Below are positions 37,128 to 48,965 of a stretch of DNA of 64,000 bases, in pieces (positions within the stretch are counted from its first letter, which is position 1; each line of letters begins with the position of its first letter). This stretch comes from Acer yangbiense (lineage: Eukaryota; Streptophyta; Magnoliopsida; Sapindales; Sapindaceae), in contig CM017768.1 in assembly GCA_008009225.1 (NCBI GenBank), positions 11,493,698-11,557,697 of the forward strand, given 5' to 3'. The notes beneath the pieces are model-generated. The model did no database searches, had not been told where the DNA came from, and saw only the letters and a program-made list of their open reading frames with translations. Both the position numbers and the translations under genes were made by a program.

Positions 37128-38411
37128 CTTCTTCCGCCAGTGCATAGTCGCCAGCTATTTCCATCATCTCCTCATAAGTTTTCGGTCTATCTCTTCGTAG
37201 GTCAAAGGATAATCGCCCGCTTTGTAACCCATTGGTGAAAGCGGCAATAACAGCTACATCACTGGCATCTTCAATTTGAGCAACCTCCTTTCCGAATCTT
37301 GCTAGATACTTCTTGATCGACTCATTGCGTTCCTGCTTCAAGTTTGATAGATGAGCAAGCGACTTTCTTCTCTGCACACTCCCCATGAATTGCCTTATAA
37401 ATGCTTTGCTGAGGTTCGAGAAACCGCTTATACTTCCGGACGGAAGTCTTCCAAACCACCTGGAGGCGAGGTCGCCAAATGTTTACGGGAAGGTGAGACA
37501 TAGCAATCCGTCATTGGATGAATACTGGGCCATAATGTTACAAAATCGGTGAACATGCTCCTTCAGATCCCTGTTCTCCTTATACTGCTCAATTGTTGGC
37601 ATTCTAAATCTGTCCGGAAATTGGGTGCGGGCAATGTTTTCAACGAATGGGCTATCCGACTCATCATCCGAAGATACGTTGCGACCATACCTTCGTGCCA
37701 TCGCTAAAACCTTCCTTGATAGCTCTTGTAAGGTGACATCTCGCTGGCCAGTTGGTTCCCCTGCTGGATCGAGTCTGCTTTTAACTGTCATTCTCCCATA
37801 ATTGCCTCTATCATCCGGGCTTCTTCTATCTTCTGTGCTTCGGATCTTCTCCGTCGTGCTCTTTTGGATCGTAATTCCCTTCGTGGACGAGGACTTTTAT
37901 CTTCGGACAAGATAGAACGGTGTCTCCGCTGGTTCCTTTGGTATGTGTCACTAGAATTGATCCCATGTGTTCTTATCTGGTCCCGCTCCTCCCTAGATTC
38001 TTCATTCATCAAGTCTTTTCCCTTCCTTTGTTTCCTACCCTCGAAATCCCCTGGGTGACCCTGGGGAGTCTCTTCAGTGGATTGTCTCGCTTGAGCATCA
38101 AGGGTTGCGATGTGAACTTCCGACCGTAGTCTTCCGGGCGGTGGGATTCCCGGAGTAGTTAACTCATAGGGAGACGAAACTCCCAATCCTATAGGAAGCG
38201 AAAGCCCTATTTTGCTTGCCTCGTTGATTAAGTTTACCAATGCAGTTTGGAAGTGCTGCAGAACCCCAGGGTCGGCTGCTCCAGTTCCTAGCGTTGCTGC
38301 TGACTGTTCCCCGATCGTCACCGCCCTATCTCCTGTCGGCGCGGTTGGCTCAACGATTAGATCTCCGCTGGAGTTACCATCTTTGTCACTATCGTTGTTC
38401 ATGTTTCTCAA
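37069..38411 (-). pseudogene. Tat element gag (5' part, broken)
   Basis: The minus-strand run from 38411 has a charged Arg/Glu-rich N-terminal part and ends with a TGA overlapping an ATG at 37791-37788. The next run (37791-37483) and its in-frame continuation after a TAA (37480s) encode the retrotransposon gag domain: FRMPTIEQY, HRFCNIMAQY, then ASRWFGRLPSGSI, FSNLSKAFIRQF and LARFGKEVAQI. A GAA-repeat encodes about a dozen consecutive Glu near 37.10-37.14 kb, just before the Athila insertion point. The zinc-knuckle portion continues at 28262 on the other side of the insertion. Confidence 0.88.
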
Positions 38412-38449
38412 TTCGCAAGGGTTCCTCGAAGTTTTTGTTCAAGTGAAGC

Positions 38450-38467
38450 CCCCTCCTTCTAGCGCCA
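38450..38467 (-). other. Putative primer-binding site of the Tat element
   Basis: The minus strand reads tggcgctagaaggagggg two bases after the 5' LTR end. Position and the TGG start fit a PBS. I do not assign the tRNA. Confidence 0.6.
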
Positions 38468-38469
38468 AT

Positions 38470-39172
38470 TGTTGACAGTGAAATTTGGATTACCACACAA
38501 CCAATAATTAAATCAAAAGTATTGTCAATTAAGAAAGAAATTCAATTCATGCAAGAGACCAATTTACGTGGAAAACCCTTGAATGGGAAAAAACCACGGC
38601 GTCCTAAAGGACAAGAAAATATCACTATAGTTTATTTGTTTCGATTACATACTCAAATCTCCAGAATTATTGTTTTTCTCTCTATTGGTTCTTTTTTTTT
38701 ACCCCCTCCTCATGGGATAGATGGTTCTATTTATACATGATAATCTAGGGTTACTACGTGATCCTGTCCTGTTGGAGGTAGGATTTCCTTTTTGATTTGT
38801 ACTCGGATTCCCATGTTGTAACAGATACGGATCTATGCTTTCGGCCCCTTCCTTTTCTACGGCTCCTTGTTCCCATGGGTCTTCTGGGAGTTAGGGTTTA
38901 TTTTCACGTTTCAGTCGAGTCGGTTTGTGCCCAGCATACAGATGTGGCGAATATCTCCCCTCCTGGGTTTTACCCTTTGGCGACTATGCTTCTATCTTTA
39001 GCGAGTACATATCTAGCTCTGGTGAACACATTTTTTATTCAGTTGACTTGATATGCTGATCGGTCCACGTTTTCTTCTTTGACCTGGTCAATGAGTGACG
39101 TGGCAACCTGTTCCTCGGCATTTATTGACTCCTTTGATGACGTGGCTGCTTGGCGAAATTATATATACAACA
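38470..39172 (-). repeat. 5' LTR of the Tat element (703 bp)
   Basis: Starts tgttgacagtg, ends atatacaaca, flanked on the right by ATTGC. Confidence 0.93.
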
Positions 39173-39798
39173 ATTGCCTTGTGGAAAGGTTGAAGTCTCT
39201 TGTTGAGGTGAGTGAAGCCTTAATTTGAGCAAGAAGACTTGGCTAGGAAAGAGTTCCGAATAGCCAAGCAAAAGTCTTAGCTAGAAGTGTGGTACTCCGG
39301 ATGGTTGAGCTAGGGACGATTGACTAGGATCCTTGTGATCTAGATAGCTAAGCAAAGAAATCTTCCTAGAGGCTTGATAGCCTTGGATAGGGAGTTGCTC
39401 TCTAGAGGTGTAGGACACACCTTGGATAGAGAGTAGGCTATGTGATTCACTAGGCCCGATGGTAGATTAGGAGTTGATAGCTTGAAATGGATATCATGTG
39501 TTGATAGCTTTGAGTGTGTAAGTCTTTTTCATATAGTGGATTGCTTTGCTGGTGGTTATGGTATCAACCCGTGGATGTTTCCTCTTTAAGGTTTTATCAC
39601 GTAAAAATACTTATGTCTTTTTCGCTTTACTTTTCATTATCTTCCATATCATGTATTGATTATATCTCTTGTATATTGATTTTCACATATATTGAATCAT
39701 ACTATACCATTGATTAAATCATATCAAGTATACATTTCATTCTTGTAATCCGCATATTTTGTATTTGGAAGAAATTGGGCCTATACCTATTCAACCAC

Positions 39799-39837
<39 letters not shown>

Positions 39838-40746
39838 AGGTAGATTATACACTATATTGCTTAAGGGAATTTCATGAATGGAGGCACCTTATGTGATGTG
39901 ATCATATAAGACTAGGCCACGATCTATATGAATCTATCACCAAAATCCGTTAGTTGAAAAGATTCATATATATCGACAAATGATGGATGTATATAAGTGA
40001 TCTAAATCTTGAGTGTCTTACTGACTCTTTTAAGTTATGTCGTGTTTCTTGAAATACCATGGGTGAGATCGGAGTAGCATTTCCAATCAATTACTATATA
40101 TCTTGGAATAACGGTTTGGCTTGTGGCTAGGAATGTATGCACACAATAGTGAAATCCATTCCTTCTTGCTTGAAGTAGATGAGTAGTTCCCTTAAGAATT
40201 GATTCGAGACTTGAACGATTAAGAGCACTCTCTTTCTTCCGTAAAGGAATGAAGGATATAATCATTCATTAAAGAATCAATGGTACTTAAAGGAAAAGAT
40301 ATAATTAAAGAAGTATAACAGACTTTATGACCTAGCTTTAATTATGAACTACTTGTGGAGGATCATACCATATGTAATAGCTATATCGATGGACACTAAT
40401 AATTTGGTTGTGTAAAATATCTACAGTTACGAGAGTACAACCTTGGGTTTTTAGTGGAATAACTCCGAGGTTAATAATAGTGAAATATTAATTAAAGAGT
40501 TTAATTAATTTTTCTAAGAATTATGGGAGATCAAAATTGTAGGTCCATTAGGTCTCCTTGCTAGTCATTTACGATTGATTGTAACAAGGCTCACGGAGAA
40601 TTGGATGGTCCAATTAATTATGTTACAAAAGTAACTTAAATATAATCTGGGAATTAATTAAATGATATGATTATTTAATTAATATATTATTCCTTTCAAA
40701 AAAAATTAATATATTATTTAATTAATTAATTAAATATTATTAAATA
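39173..40746. other. LTR-relic sequence between the Tat and Mutator-like insertions
   Basis: No ORF with recognisable homology. 39.2-39.8 kb reads like the transcribed part of an LTR (ends with cctattcaaccac then a C tract). 40.04-40.74 kb is AT-rich and continues at 45985 beyond the Mutator-like element. Confidence 0.5.
39800..39837. repeat. Poly-C tract of 38
   Basis: An uninterrupted run of C inside the LTR relic, after cctattcaaccaca and before aggtagattatac. It probably grew from a short C run in the ancestral element. The true length may differ because such runs are hard to sequence. Confidence 0.8.
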
Positions 40747-42084
40747 GAGGTAATTACACATAACCTACCTATGGTATACATATTAACAGGTAAAAACAAC
40801 TTTTCACAAAATTTACACAAAACTTCCCTACCGCTAGTCAACTCATGTTAACGTTAATAGCTTGAAGGGCAATTTTGTCTATTAAATATAAAGTTGTATA
40901 CACATCACATCGATAATTAAATCTTGTGCCAAATAATATTAAAAAAAATGAATTTTGAATTAAAAAAATAAAATTAAAAGAAATGCTAAGAGGCGCGAAT
41001 GTGAATGTTATGTTGTACTCTCAAACTCAGACTCTAAAACTATCCATTGAGTTTCTCTCTTTAGAACTATCCATTGATTTTCTCTCTTTCTTAGATTTCA
41101 AGTATGAAACCTTAAAAACTATAAAACTTCATCATTTCAGCTACCATATTCTTCATCATCTTCACAGAACAATCTGGTTGCCTGGGAAGTTATAGAGGAA
41201 GAACGGTTGTTCTCTACGAGATGGGGCAACGGTAAGGAAAATCGACTTTGTGTTACTTAGATGGTTTTTGTTATTTTGTGTGTTGTATTGACTGAGAACG
41301 ATGAAATTGTTCATCATTTTTGTTAGAGTTAGGGTTTTGTTCATTTTAAAACACAACCGACTTTTGTTTGTGTTGGGTAAGGCAGGTTTGGGGTGTTTAT
41401 GTCAGAGTTGGGATGGTACTTTAACAGTTGTTATTGGGTTATTTGGGTTATTTTTGTTGGGTTTTTAGATGCTTTGCGTTTTCTTCTTGTATGTGCTCTG
41501 GTGTTTTGTTTGCCTTGTCGTTGACTCCTTGTCTGTTGGCTATGGCAGGTTGTTTTTTGCTTTGTATGTTAACTTGATGCCCCATGTGGCTTTCTAAATA
41601 AAACTCTACTGTTTCAAAAAAAACAAAAAAAACAAAAACAAAAAAACAAAAAAAAAAAGCCCAACAGATTTTGGTTTTTGATTTTTGATTTTTTTGAAAA
41701 AAAAAAGGTTTTTTACCGTCGATTGAAAGTATTTATTAATGAATTCAAAAAATGTCACGTTAATGAATTCAAAAAATGTTTAAAAATGTCACGTTAAATG
41801 TATTCAAAAAATATTTTAATATTTAATTAAATAACATTTTATTAAAACATAAATATACATGTACTGGTATTAATTCAACTAAAATATAATACTTGTAAGA
41901 TGTGCCAGCCGATACATTAGTTACTTTTTTAGAAGTCTTTTTTTTTTTCCTTTTGAGGTTGATTCTTTACCCTTTTCCTATATTATGTGTAAGAAATTAT
42001 TTTTCAAAGAAAGAAAAAAAAATTAAGTTATTGACTAAAGCTAAAGTTTTTTACCTTATTTGGTGAGGTCCAATTGTTGTGTCA

Positions 42085-42535
42085 AATTCCTTGACATATG
42101 GAACATCATTTGGAGAATGCTGAACGCGGCTCATCAGTTGCCCTTATTCTGTTCTTCTCAGGCTTGCCCACCTTTGTTCTTTTCACAGGCAGTGTAATAA
42201 TCTCATATTGGTATTCAGGCCACCTGGATTCATCTGGTATTGGGTTGATGTTACGATGTTACCATCATATGTCTTTTCGTATGCATATCAATGAACATGA
42301 TCTTGACCAAACTCTATTTTATACATAAACACAACAATAGCATGCATACATAGCAATCCACTGATCTGCCACATCCCACAATCACATGTCCCATCGATAA
42401 CGTTGACTATAAAATTCTTACCATATTTCTCAACTATCTTATATCACTCTGATCGACCATGAATAACTTGCAGCTTCCTTGCCTCTTTTTCATTCATAAC
42501 CAACGTTTGCCTTATCCATGCATTTGTCTTGGGGG
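42085..42535 (-). pseudogene. Antisense remnant of a second MULE transposase (C-terminal part)
   Basis: The minus strand reads LQVIHGRSE, a stop, YKIVEKYGKNFIV, then the SWIM zinc finger CDCGMWQISGLLCMHA, and after a stop and shift NPIPDESRWPEY, VKRTKVGKPEKNRIR and TDEPRSAFS, which closes with a stop near 42100. This is the C-terminal third of a MuDR-type transposase, different in sequence from the sense copy just downstream (whose SWIM is CDCGIWDVSGLPCKHA). Catalytic domain absent. Confidence 0.75.
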
Positions 42536-42540
42536 ACGAT

Positions 42541-44955
42541 GGACGTATTAAACTGGTGGTTGGACAGCTTTTTTGAAATTTTTCTCACTTTAGGGATGTA
42601 ATCCTAGATTATTCCATTCAAGAGGGGTTCAAGCTTAAAAGAATTAAGAATGAGAGGAGAAGAATTACTAGTAGGTGCTTAGTTAAGGGCTGCCCTTGGA
42701 AAGTGCATGGGTCTCCAACATATGATAGAAAAACCTACATGTTGAAGACTCTAAGGGATGAGCATAATTGTCTCTCAGTGACTAGCAATAAGGATGTAAC
42801 CTCTAACTGGTTAAGGAAGAAGTTTGAGTCACTCATTAAGCACAACCCTGACATGAATATCAAGGTGTTTGGTGCAATTGTGTTAAGAACTTGTGGGGTT
42901 TCAGTATTAGACCATACCCTTTATAGGGCTAAGAAATATGCCCTAAACATAGGAAATGAAGACCATAAAAAAAAAAAGTTACAACAAGCTTTACAAATAT
43001 GGTCATATAATAATTGAGAGAAATCCAGGTTCATATGTCAAGTTAGATACCATATCCTACAACCCAGATGACAATGTCCCTGCCCATTTCAATAGATTCT
43101 TTCTAAGTTTTCATGGCCAAAAAATGGGTTATTTAAAAGGTTGTAAACCTTTCATAGGACTTGATGGATGCCACTTGAAAGGTCCATATGAGGGGATTTT
43201 ATTATGTGCAATAGCAATAAATGCAAATTGTGGTGTGTATCCTAATGCATTGGGGGTGTGTGAGCTTAAGTGTCGAGAGACTTGGACTTGGTTTCTTCAA
43301 CTATTATACGAGCACATGGGGCAACATGACAATAGAACTATTTGTTTTATGTCTGATAGGCAAAAGGGATTGGTTGCAGCTCTTCATGATTGTTGGCCAA
43401 ACCACATCAATAGATCTTGTGGAAGACATATTTTACAGAATTTGTTGAGTACATTCAAGATTGATTACCTTAAGGACTTGTTTTGGCCTGTTGCAGTAAG
43501 TACAAATGTGGCTGAATTTGTAGAAAAAATGGGCGACATTAAGAATGCTTCCGAGATAGCACATCAGTATTTAATGGACATTCCCTTAGAGCTTTGGTCT
43601 GTCCATGCCTTTGACACATTAACCAAAACAGACCACAATACCAACAACATAGTCGAGGCATTCAATGGATGGTTAAACAAGTATCAAAAACTCCCAATGC
43701 TGACTATGTTGGAGACTATAAGAAGAAAGCTCATGAAACGTATTCATGAACGATTTGAGACTGCAATGCATTGGGAATCCAACATACCTCCAATAGTAAA
43801 CAAAAAGCTGCAAGAAGCACAGAAAAAAGGGAGGTATTTAGATCCCTTGCGTTGTGGAGAGTGGGAGTTTGAAGTTGTTGGTGAAAATAGGCAATTTGTG
43901 GTGAAACTTAATAAACGTACTTGTGATTGTGGTATTTGGGATGTCAGTGGGTTGCCTTGCAAGCATGCCATGGCTTGCATTACCAAGAAAAGGGATGATG
44001 TTGAGGAGTATGTGCATCATTACCTAAAGAAGCTGGCATATCTAAGAACATATCTAAGAACATATGCCAATGCCATCCATGCACTTCTAGAGAAAATTCT
44101 TAGCCGAATGTTCAGTATAAGACTGTGTTGCCACCAATAATAAAAAGGAAAGCAGGCAAACATAGGTTGTCTAGAAGAAGAGGTGCAACTGAACCAGCTA
44201 GAGTGCAAAGGTCTGTTGGTTCCAGATGCAGCAAATGCCAACAAACTGGGCATAATAGTCGGACTTGCAAAGAAAAGGAACCGGCTGCTAGACAAAAGAA
44301 GAGATATCAGGTAAATAACAACATTTTTTTCATATGTTTATTTGCTTTTACTTTTATTAATTGATTTCCAATTACAGGTTGGTAGTACCTCTAATGCACA
44401 TTCCACCAACAGTATAGCTAAAAAAAACAAGACATGTCAGGTATTTTTCTTTTTAATATCATTTTGATATTCCATACCAAACCTGTGAATAATATATATA
44501 TATATATATATACATATATTTTTTAGGTTGCCAGCAGCTCAAGCTTTTCAGCTACAGGAAGGACACAAACAACTGGACATATGACTACTGGTGCTTTAAA
44601 TTCTTCAACTGCTATATTAAGGACTACAACTGCCGGTCATATCCTACCTACAAGAGTACTCATCTCTGCACCACCCGGGAGGATCACAAGAGTAATTTCT
44701 AACCTCTAATTTCCCATCTTCAAGTTCTTAATTAACTTAAGTTGTTAGTCAATTTATAATGTGAGGGTTTTTTTTTTTTTTTTCAATTTATAATACGGTG
44801 CTCATTTGGTGTAGGTACTTTGGTTTCCATCAACCCAACCCACTACATCAACTCAAGGCTTTCAGCCACATCAACTTTCTCGGTCATCTCAGGATGTAAC
44901 ACCAACTGCACCTTATGCAACCTGGCCATCTCAAGGGTCTGGATATAAGACATAA
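42541..44955 (+). pseudogene. MuDR-type transposase of the MULE (broken)
   Basis: The N-terminal DNA-binding part (FKLKRIKNERRRIT, KGCPWKVHGS) starts near 42.54 kb with an in-frame TGA. A frameshift in an A-run at about 42966-42976 separates it from the MULE catalytic domain (LDGCHLKGPYEGILL, CFMSDRQKGL, RSCGRHI) and the SWIM finger CDCGIWDVSGLPCKHA, open to 44140. A further shift and a Trp-to-stop change near 44.09 kb precede LPPIIKRKAGKH and a zinc knuckle (CSKCQQTGHNSRTC). Three short 3' exons with GT-AG borders follow (about 44378-44441, 44527-44692, 44815-44955), encoding a Ser/Thr-rich tail. Not functional as it stands. Confidence 0.88.
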
Positions 44956-45012
44956 TTTAATTGAAATGGGAGTAAGTTGGTGTAGTTAACTTTATTAGTT
45001 CAATATTGCAGG

Positions 45013-45046
<34 letters not shown>

Positions 45047-46612
45047 TTCCGTCATCCATGCACAGTTAGGTTGCTGTTTTTGGATGGATGCTAGAAGTAT
45101 TTAGATTGCTTTTTGGCTAATATGGATAGTGCAAATGTTATGCACGGTTTTTGTGGATATGGCTATTTCATGCATATCTGTTATTCTAGTTGTTTTATGC
45201 ACACCCCTTCTTTATGTTGGATATTGTAATTGAAGATTATTGTGGTGCATAATTCAGTATTGAATATATTAACTAATGTTTATGTTGCTCACATGTTTTG
45301 TGTTGGTATTTATTCCATACCAAAATGTTTATAAAAAAAAAAAAAAAAAAAAAAAAAATATCACTACATATATTTAGCTCTTAGTATTACACACAATAAT
45401 AACAAGCTGGATTTTCGAGTTTCATATGAAAAAATAAAAATTTACTAGATTTTTCTATGATTTCAAAAATTTTAATGCAGCCTTCTTGCCATTGTAACAA
45501 TTTTGATTTTTAAACTTGATCAAACCTCCATTAACTATACTACTGCTACCATAAGAACCTTACATGACTGAGCAAAAAAATTTCTGCAATGTATGAATGA
45601 AAAACAAGAAAATATTGCCTAGGCTAATGGTAACTTCTAAAAAACAAATATATATATATATATATATATATTCATTTTATTATAAAGATGGAATTCATTC
45701 AATTGACGGGGTCTTGGGGATATATTGGTAAAAAAAAAATACCTTCATGCCTCCACTTAATGTTTTAATAAAAAAAAAATTCTCACTTTCCAAGGAAAAA
45801 AATAGGAGAGAAAAGACCTTGACATAACTTCAAGGGTATTTCTAACTTTTCAAACAACTAACATTGTCAAAGGTTAAGGCTAACAGGAGTTGACTAACAG
45901 TAGGGAAATTCTGTGTAAATCTTGTGAAAAGTTGTTTTTACCTGTTAATATGTATACCTCAGGTAGGTTGTGTGTAATTACCTCTATTAAATAATATGAT
46001 TATTTAATTGACATATTAATAATTAAGAATTATTAATTGATATATGGAGGTTTCAGTTTCGAACCTTGACAAAAGCAAACGAATAAAATAATAAGAGATT
46101 ATTTTTATTTGTTTTAAAGAGGTCAAAGGTTCAAACCCTAGTGGTGATCGAATTAAAAAGGATTTATAATCCTAATTTGACTTGGTTTACAAAACCCTAA
46201 GATCCTAGTAAATATGATATACTTATCAGGAAAAAGAAACTAACTGAAACCCTAAAGAGACAATAGTGGTGCGGCAACATAAGAGAGAAAAGAAAAAAAT
46301 AAAAATAAAAAATTCTCTTCCCCTTACCTTGGCTGAATTCACAAGGGATGACAAAGGGTTGTCTTCCGAATCTCTCAAGCCTCCATTTAAGTACTCGCAG
46401 AATCCGTGACGTGCCCACACAAACAATTGCTAGATCGCGGGACATAACTCGGAAGGCTTAGTGGTGAAGGATCGAAAAAAAAAACGAAGGAGTGTTCTTC
46501 AAAGGTATGAAACAAATCTCTTCCTCATATTCGTGTATACAAAAAGGTCCAAAGACGATAAAAATTTTAAAATCTATCGATCTTAACAATACTTTCCACT
46601 GCGACACTTACA

Positions 46613-47095
46613 AGGGGTAGTGTACCTGGAAATTTTGGCTTGTGAACTCAATCTGGCATGTGCGTCTGGATGGTTGTTCGTTATATGCTTCCAATATGAA
46701 CAATATCCTCCAGATTTGCTCCACTTAAATACTTTTTTGCAATAATTGCAAACCACTACAGTGCTTCCATCTGCTTTCGTTACTTTCTTCATATAGAGTA
46801 TGAATAGATCATATTTGGGATGCTTCTGTAACTTCTCTTCCGTAGGTGGTTCAAATTCAAAATCTAGAGGGGGATCAGACATATTTTTTAATTGGCTTGT
46901 GAAATGTGGGGTGGCATCGGGATCGAATTCGAAAATCATTAGAAAGGGGTAAGGAGAGTTTAGGGATTCTTCATAGGCTTAGTGTTGCAAGAACTCATGA
47001 TAGGTGGTGTCGTCATAACCGACATTGTCTAGCATACGACCCTTACCTTTCATTTAAATGGAATACCTTGTACCGTCACCACTTCCACTTGCCAT
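46613..47095 (-). pseudogene. hAT transposase, N-terminal BED zinc-finger part
   Basis: The likely start codon is at 47095 (MASGSGDGT), followed by a possible short intron (about 47045-46940). The main run, 46939-46613, has a BED-type finger: CNYCKKVFKW with Cys-x2-Cys, and HITNNH with His-x4-His, followed by AKISRYTTP, where the LTR relic interrupts it. The frame resumes at 16449. BED fingers bind the ends of hAT elements. Confidence 0.82.
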
Positions 47096-47226
47096 TTAAA
47101 AAATTGAATTGTAAAAATCCTTTGAAGAAAAAATGTTATAAAAAAAAAAATTTGTTGGAAATGAATTTTAATTGAGTAAAAAAAAAACTAAAAATAAATG
47201 TAATTGCAAATAATTTTTTTTTTTTT

Positions 47227-47229
<3 letters not shown>

Positions 47230-47266
<37 letters not shown>
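47230..47266. repeat. Poly-G tract of 37 followed by A-tracts
   Basis: An uninterrupted G run, preceded by a T run and followed at 47298-47320 by a long A run. It lies in the 5' subterminal region of the outer hAT. Confidence 0.8.
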
Positions 47267-47267
<1 letters not shown>

Positions 47268-47581
47268 GGGTGTTGTATGTTTTTATAGAAAAGGGGAAAA
47301 AAAAAAAAAAAAAAAAAAAACCATTGAGACCCAATGGCCTGCTGACAGCAGCAGACCGTTGGGGCAACGAAATTTTTTTTTTTTTTTAAATGAAAGAAAA
47401 AAAAAGAAATCTGGTACTAAAACCATTGGTTCCATAACTGAAACCGAACCGACAGTTCCGATACGGTTCTGAAATTTTGGAAACCAGAATCGAAACCTCC
47501 CTAGTTTCGGTTCACGGTCCGGTTCCGAGACCACAGTTGGAACTGAACCGCGATCATATCTAGGGTAGATGAGAGATCTAA

Positions 47582-47889
47582 GGGTGCATTTGGTGCATTA
47601 GATTAGAGAGGATTGAATTATTTTCAATAGCACTCTAATGTTTGGGGCCAACACTGGATTGGATTATATATTTGTATATTAAATTTATTTAAAAACAATA
47701 TAAAGCTATAATTTTATTTAAAATTATTTTGGAATATTGTTAATTTAATAATATATAGATTTAAATATTTATTTCATCGAAAAAATTAATTCAATAATTT
47801 GTTATTCAATTTTCAACCGATTATAAGGAACTGAGATTATTTCAATTTCAATCTCAAACTCAGTCTAACCTTGCGCACCAAACGGTGCC
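47582..47889. mobile_element. Tourist-like MITE (308 bp, TAA duplication)
   Basis: Ends gggtgcatttggtgc and gcaccaaacggtgcc are imperfect inverted repeats, flanked by TAA at 47579-47581 and 47890-47892. A 3-bp TAA duplication and G-rich ends fit PIF/Harbinger-derived Tourist elements. No coding capacity. Confidence 0.75.
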
Positions 47890-48965
47890 TAAATCCGATC
47901 CTTATATGGGATAAGTTGTTTTGCTTGTAAAACATGTTTTATATTTGTAGACTTAAATTATGTTGTTTTTCAAGTAATTCTTTCAGCACTCCATTTTAAT
48001 TTTTTTAGCACTCCATTTTAATTTTTTTTACTTTAATTACAATTCTATCATTAGTGAAAATTACTTAAAAAAATCAAAAGTAGTGAAATTAGTGATTTAT
48101 CTCTTTCTCACTAGAATCAAAGGAACAGTAGGGGTGCTTTGATAATAAACTGTAACATTAATCAGAGTGTGATTTAGAGAATATTCAGGGATCTTTTGAT
48201 ATTAACCTTTTAAGCGGTGTCGTAAAAAACACGGCGAAGCGTAGTGAAGTAAAGCGGAGATTGGAGAATTCGATTTGTACTTGTAATGTTCGTCTTCTCA
48301 AGTCTGTCTTAAGGTATTCTTTCTTTTACATTTTTTGGAACTTTTAATTTATCTCTGTTATAATTGCGTGTATTTCCTTTGTTGTTGATCGACAATGTGA
48401 TTCTCATTAGCGTGGATTTGATCCTTTCGCTTGGGATCAACTGTGATTTATTTAGTTGGATTTTTGGCTTGTCTTAACTTTACCGTTTTCTCAGTAACCC
48501 AACAATGGAAATGGAAACGAATTCATGGGTTTCGTTTTATATATATATATATTCTGCTACTAGTAGAATGTCGGTGGCATATATTTCATTTAGGTCTATT
48601 AGAGGATGTGAATTTGGAAATATGAATGTTCTTGGTCTTGTAGTTGGTGCATATCCAGGAAATGATGGGAATTGAAAGTTATTGTTTAATTCAAACACTT
48701 TTAGATCGTAGTGAGTTTTGTTTCCCAAGTCATGAATGAAAATGAAGAATTGATGCTATTTCACTAGGGTTCAATCGGCAAATAAATTGATAAATTGGAT
48801 GTTGATTGAAATATCAAGGTTTTTCTTCATTTTTCTATATCGAGATGTTCCTGTGGAGATAATGATGTCAATTAGCATGTGGTTTTGTACTTAACCATCC
48901 AAGTTTTCTACAATTGGTGACAGGTTAGATTTTGCATTGACTTGTTGGTTTACCTGAAAATGCAG

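Larger units (their letters stand above)
18705..39172 (-). mobile_element. Tat-lineage Ty3/gypsy LTR retrotransposon (about 11.7 kb, split by an Athila insertion)
   Basis: The LTRs are 18705-19408 and 38470-39172, with TG...CA ends and ATTGC duplications at 18700-18704 and 39173-39177. The element is transcribed on the minus strand: PBS next to the right LTR, gag, protease, RT, RNase H, integrase, tandem repeats, then an antisense ORF before the left LTR. That order, a YVDDM reverse transcriptase and no chromodomain fit the Tat lineage. Hand alignment of the LTRs gives about 27 substitutions in 703 bp (3.8%). Several stops make it defective. Confidence 0.93.
40747..45984 (+). mobile_element. 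Mutator-like element (MULE), 5.2 kb
   Basis: Terminal inverted repeats of about 105 bp (40747-40852 and 45879-45984) begin gaggtaattacaca and differ at about ten positions. The 9-bp duplication tattaaata lies at 40738-40746 and 45985-45993. It encodes a broken MuDR-type transposase on the plus strand and also holds an antisense remnant of a second MULE transposase. The first 1.3 kb is non-coding and A/T-rich. It is inserted in the LTR relic. Confidence 0.92.
16450..46612. mobile_element. LTR-retrotransposon relic (about 4.4 kb once nested elements are removed)
   Basis: AGGGG flanks it at 16445-16449 and 46613-46617. The left end is tattgggatctatgcc, probably a decayed TG start, and the right end is gcgacacttaca. 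The hAT reading frame is restored across the insertion (codons for TTP followed by NQQLF). Its own sequence is 16450-18704, 39173-40746 and 45985-46612. No gag or pol is recognisable, so it may be a LARD-type non-autonomous element. A region at 17.9-18.05 kb has three CACGTG boxes and an AT-rich TATA-like site, as an LTR promoter might. I could not align two matching LTRs, so its class is unsettled. Confidence 0.55.
13391..47562 (-). mobile_element. Outermost hAT element, split by nested insertions over 34 kb
   Basis: A minus-strand hAT transposase lies in two parts: BED-finger part at 46613-47095 and the rest at ~14690-16449. They join in frame once the LTR element between them is removed. 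Subterminal regions at both ends share ggttc- and agttc-aactgt-type motifs. Proposed ends are tagtcatgac at 13391 and gatcatatcta at 47562, flanked by gagtagag and gggtagat (6 of 8 identical), a plausible decayed 8-bp target duplication. The split transposase is solid; the exact termini are inference. Confidence 0.6.

Noticed and set aside
47204..47534. Gly-rich and Lys-rich open runs
   Set aside because: Artefacts of the poly-G and poly-A tracts.
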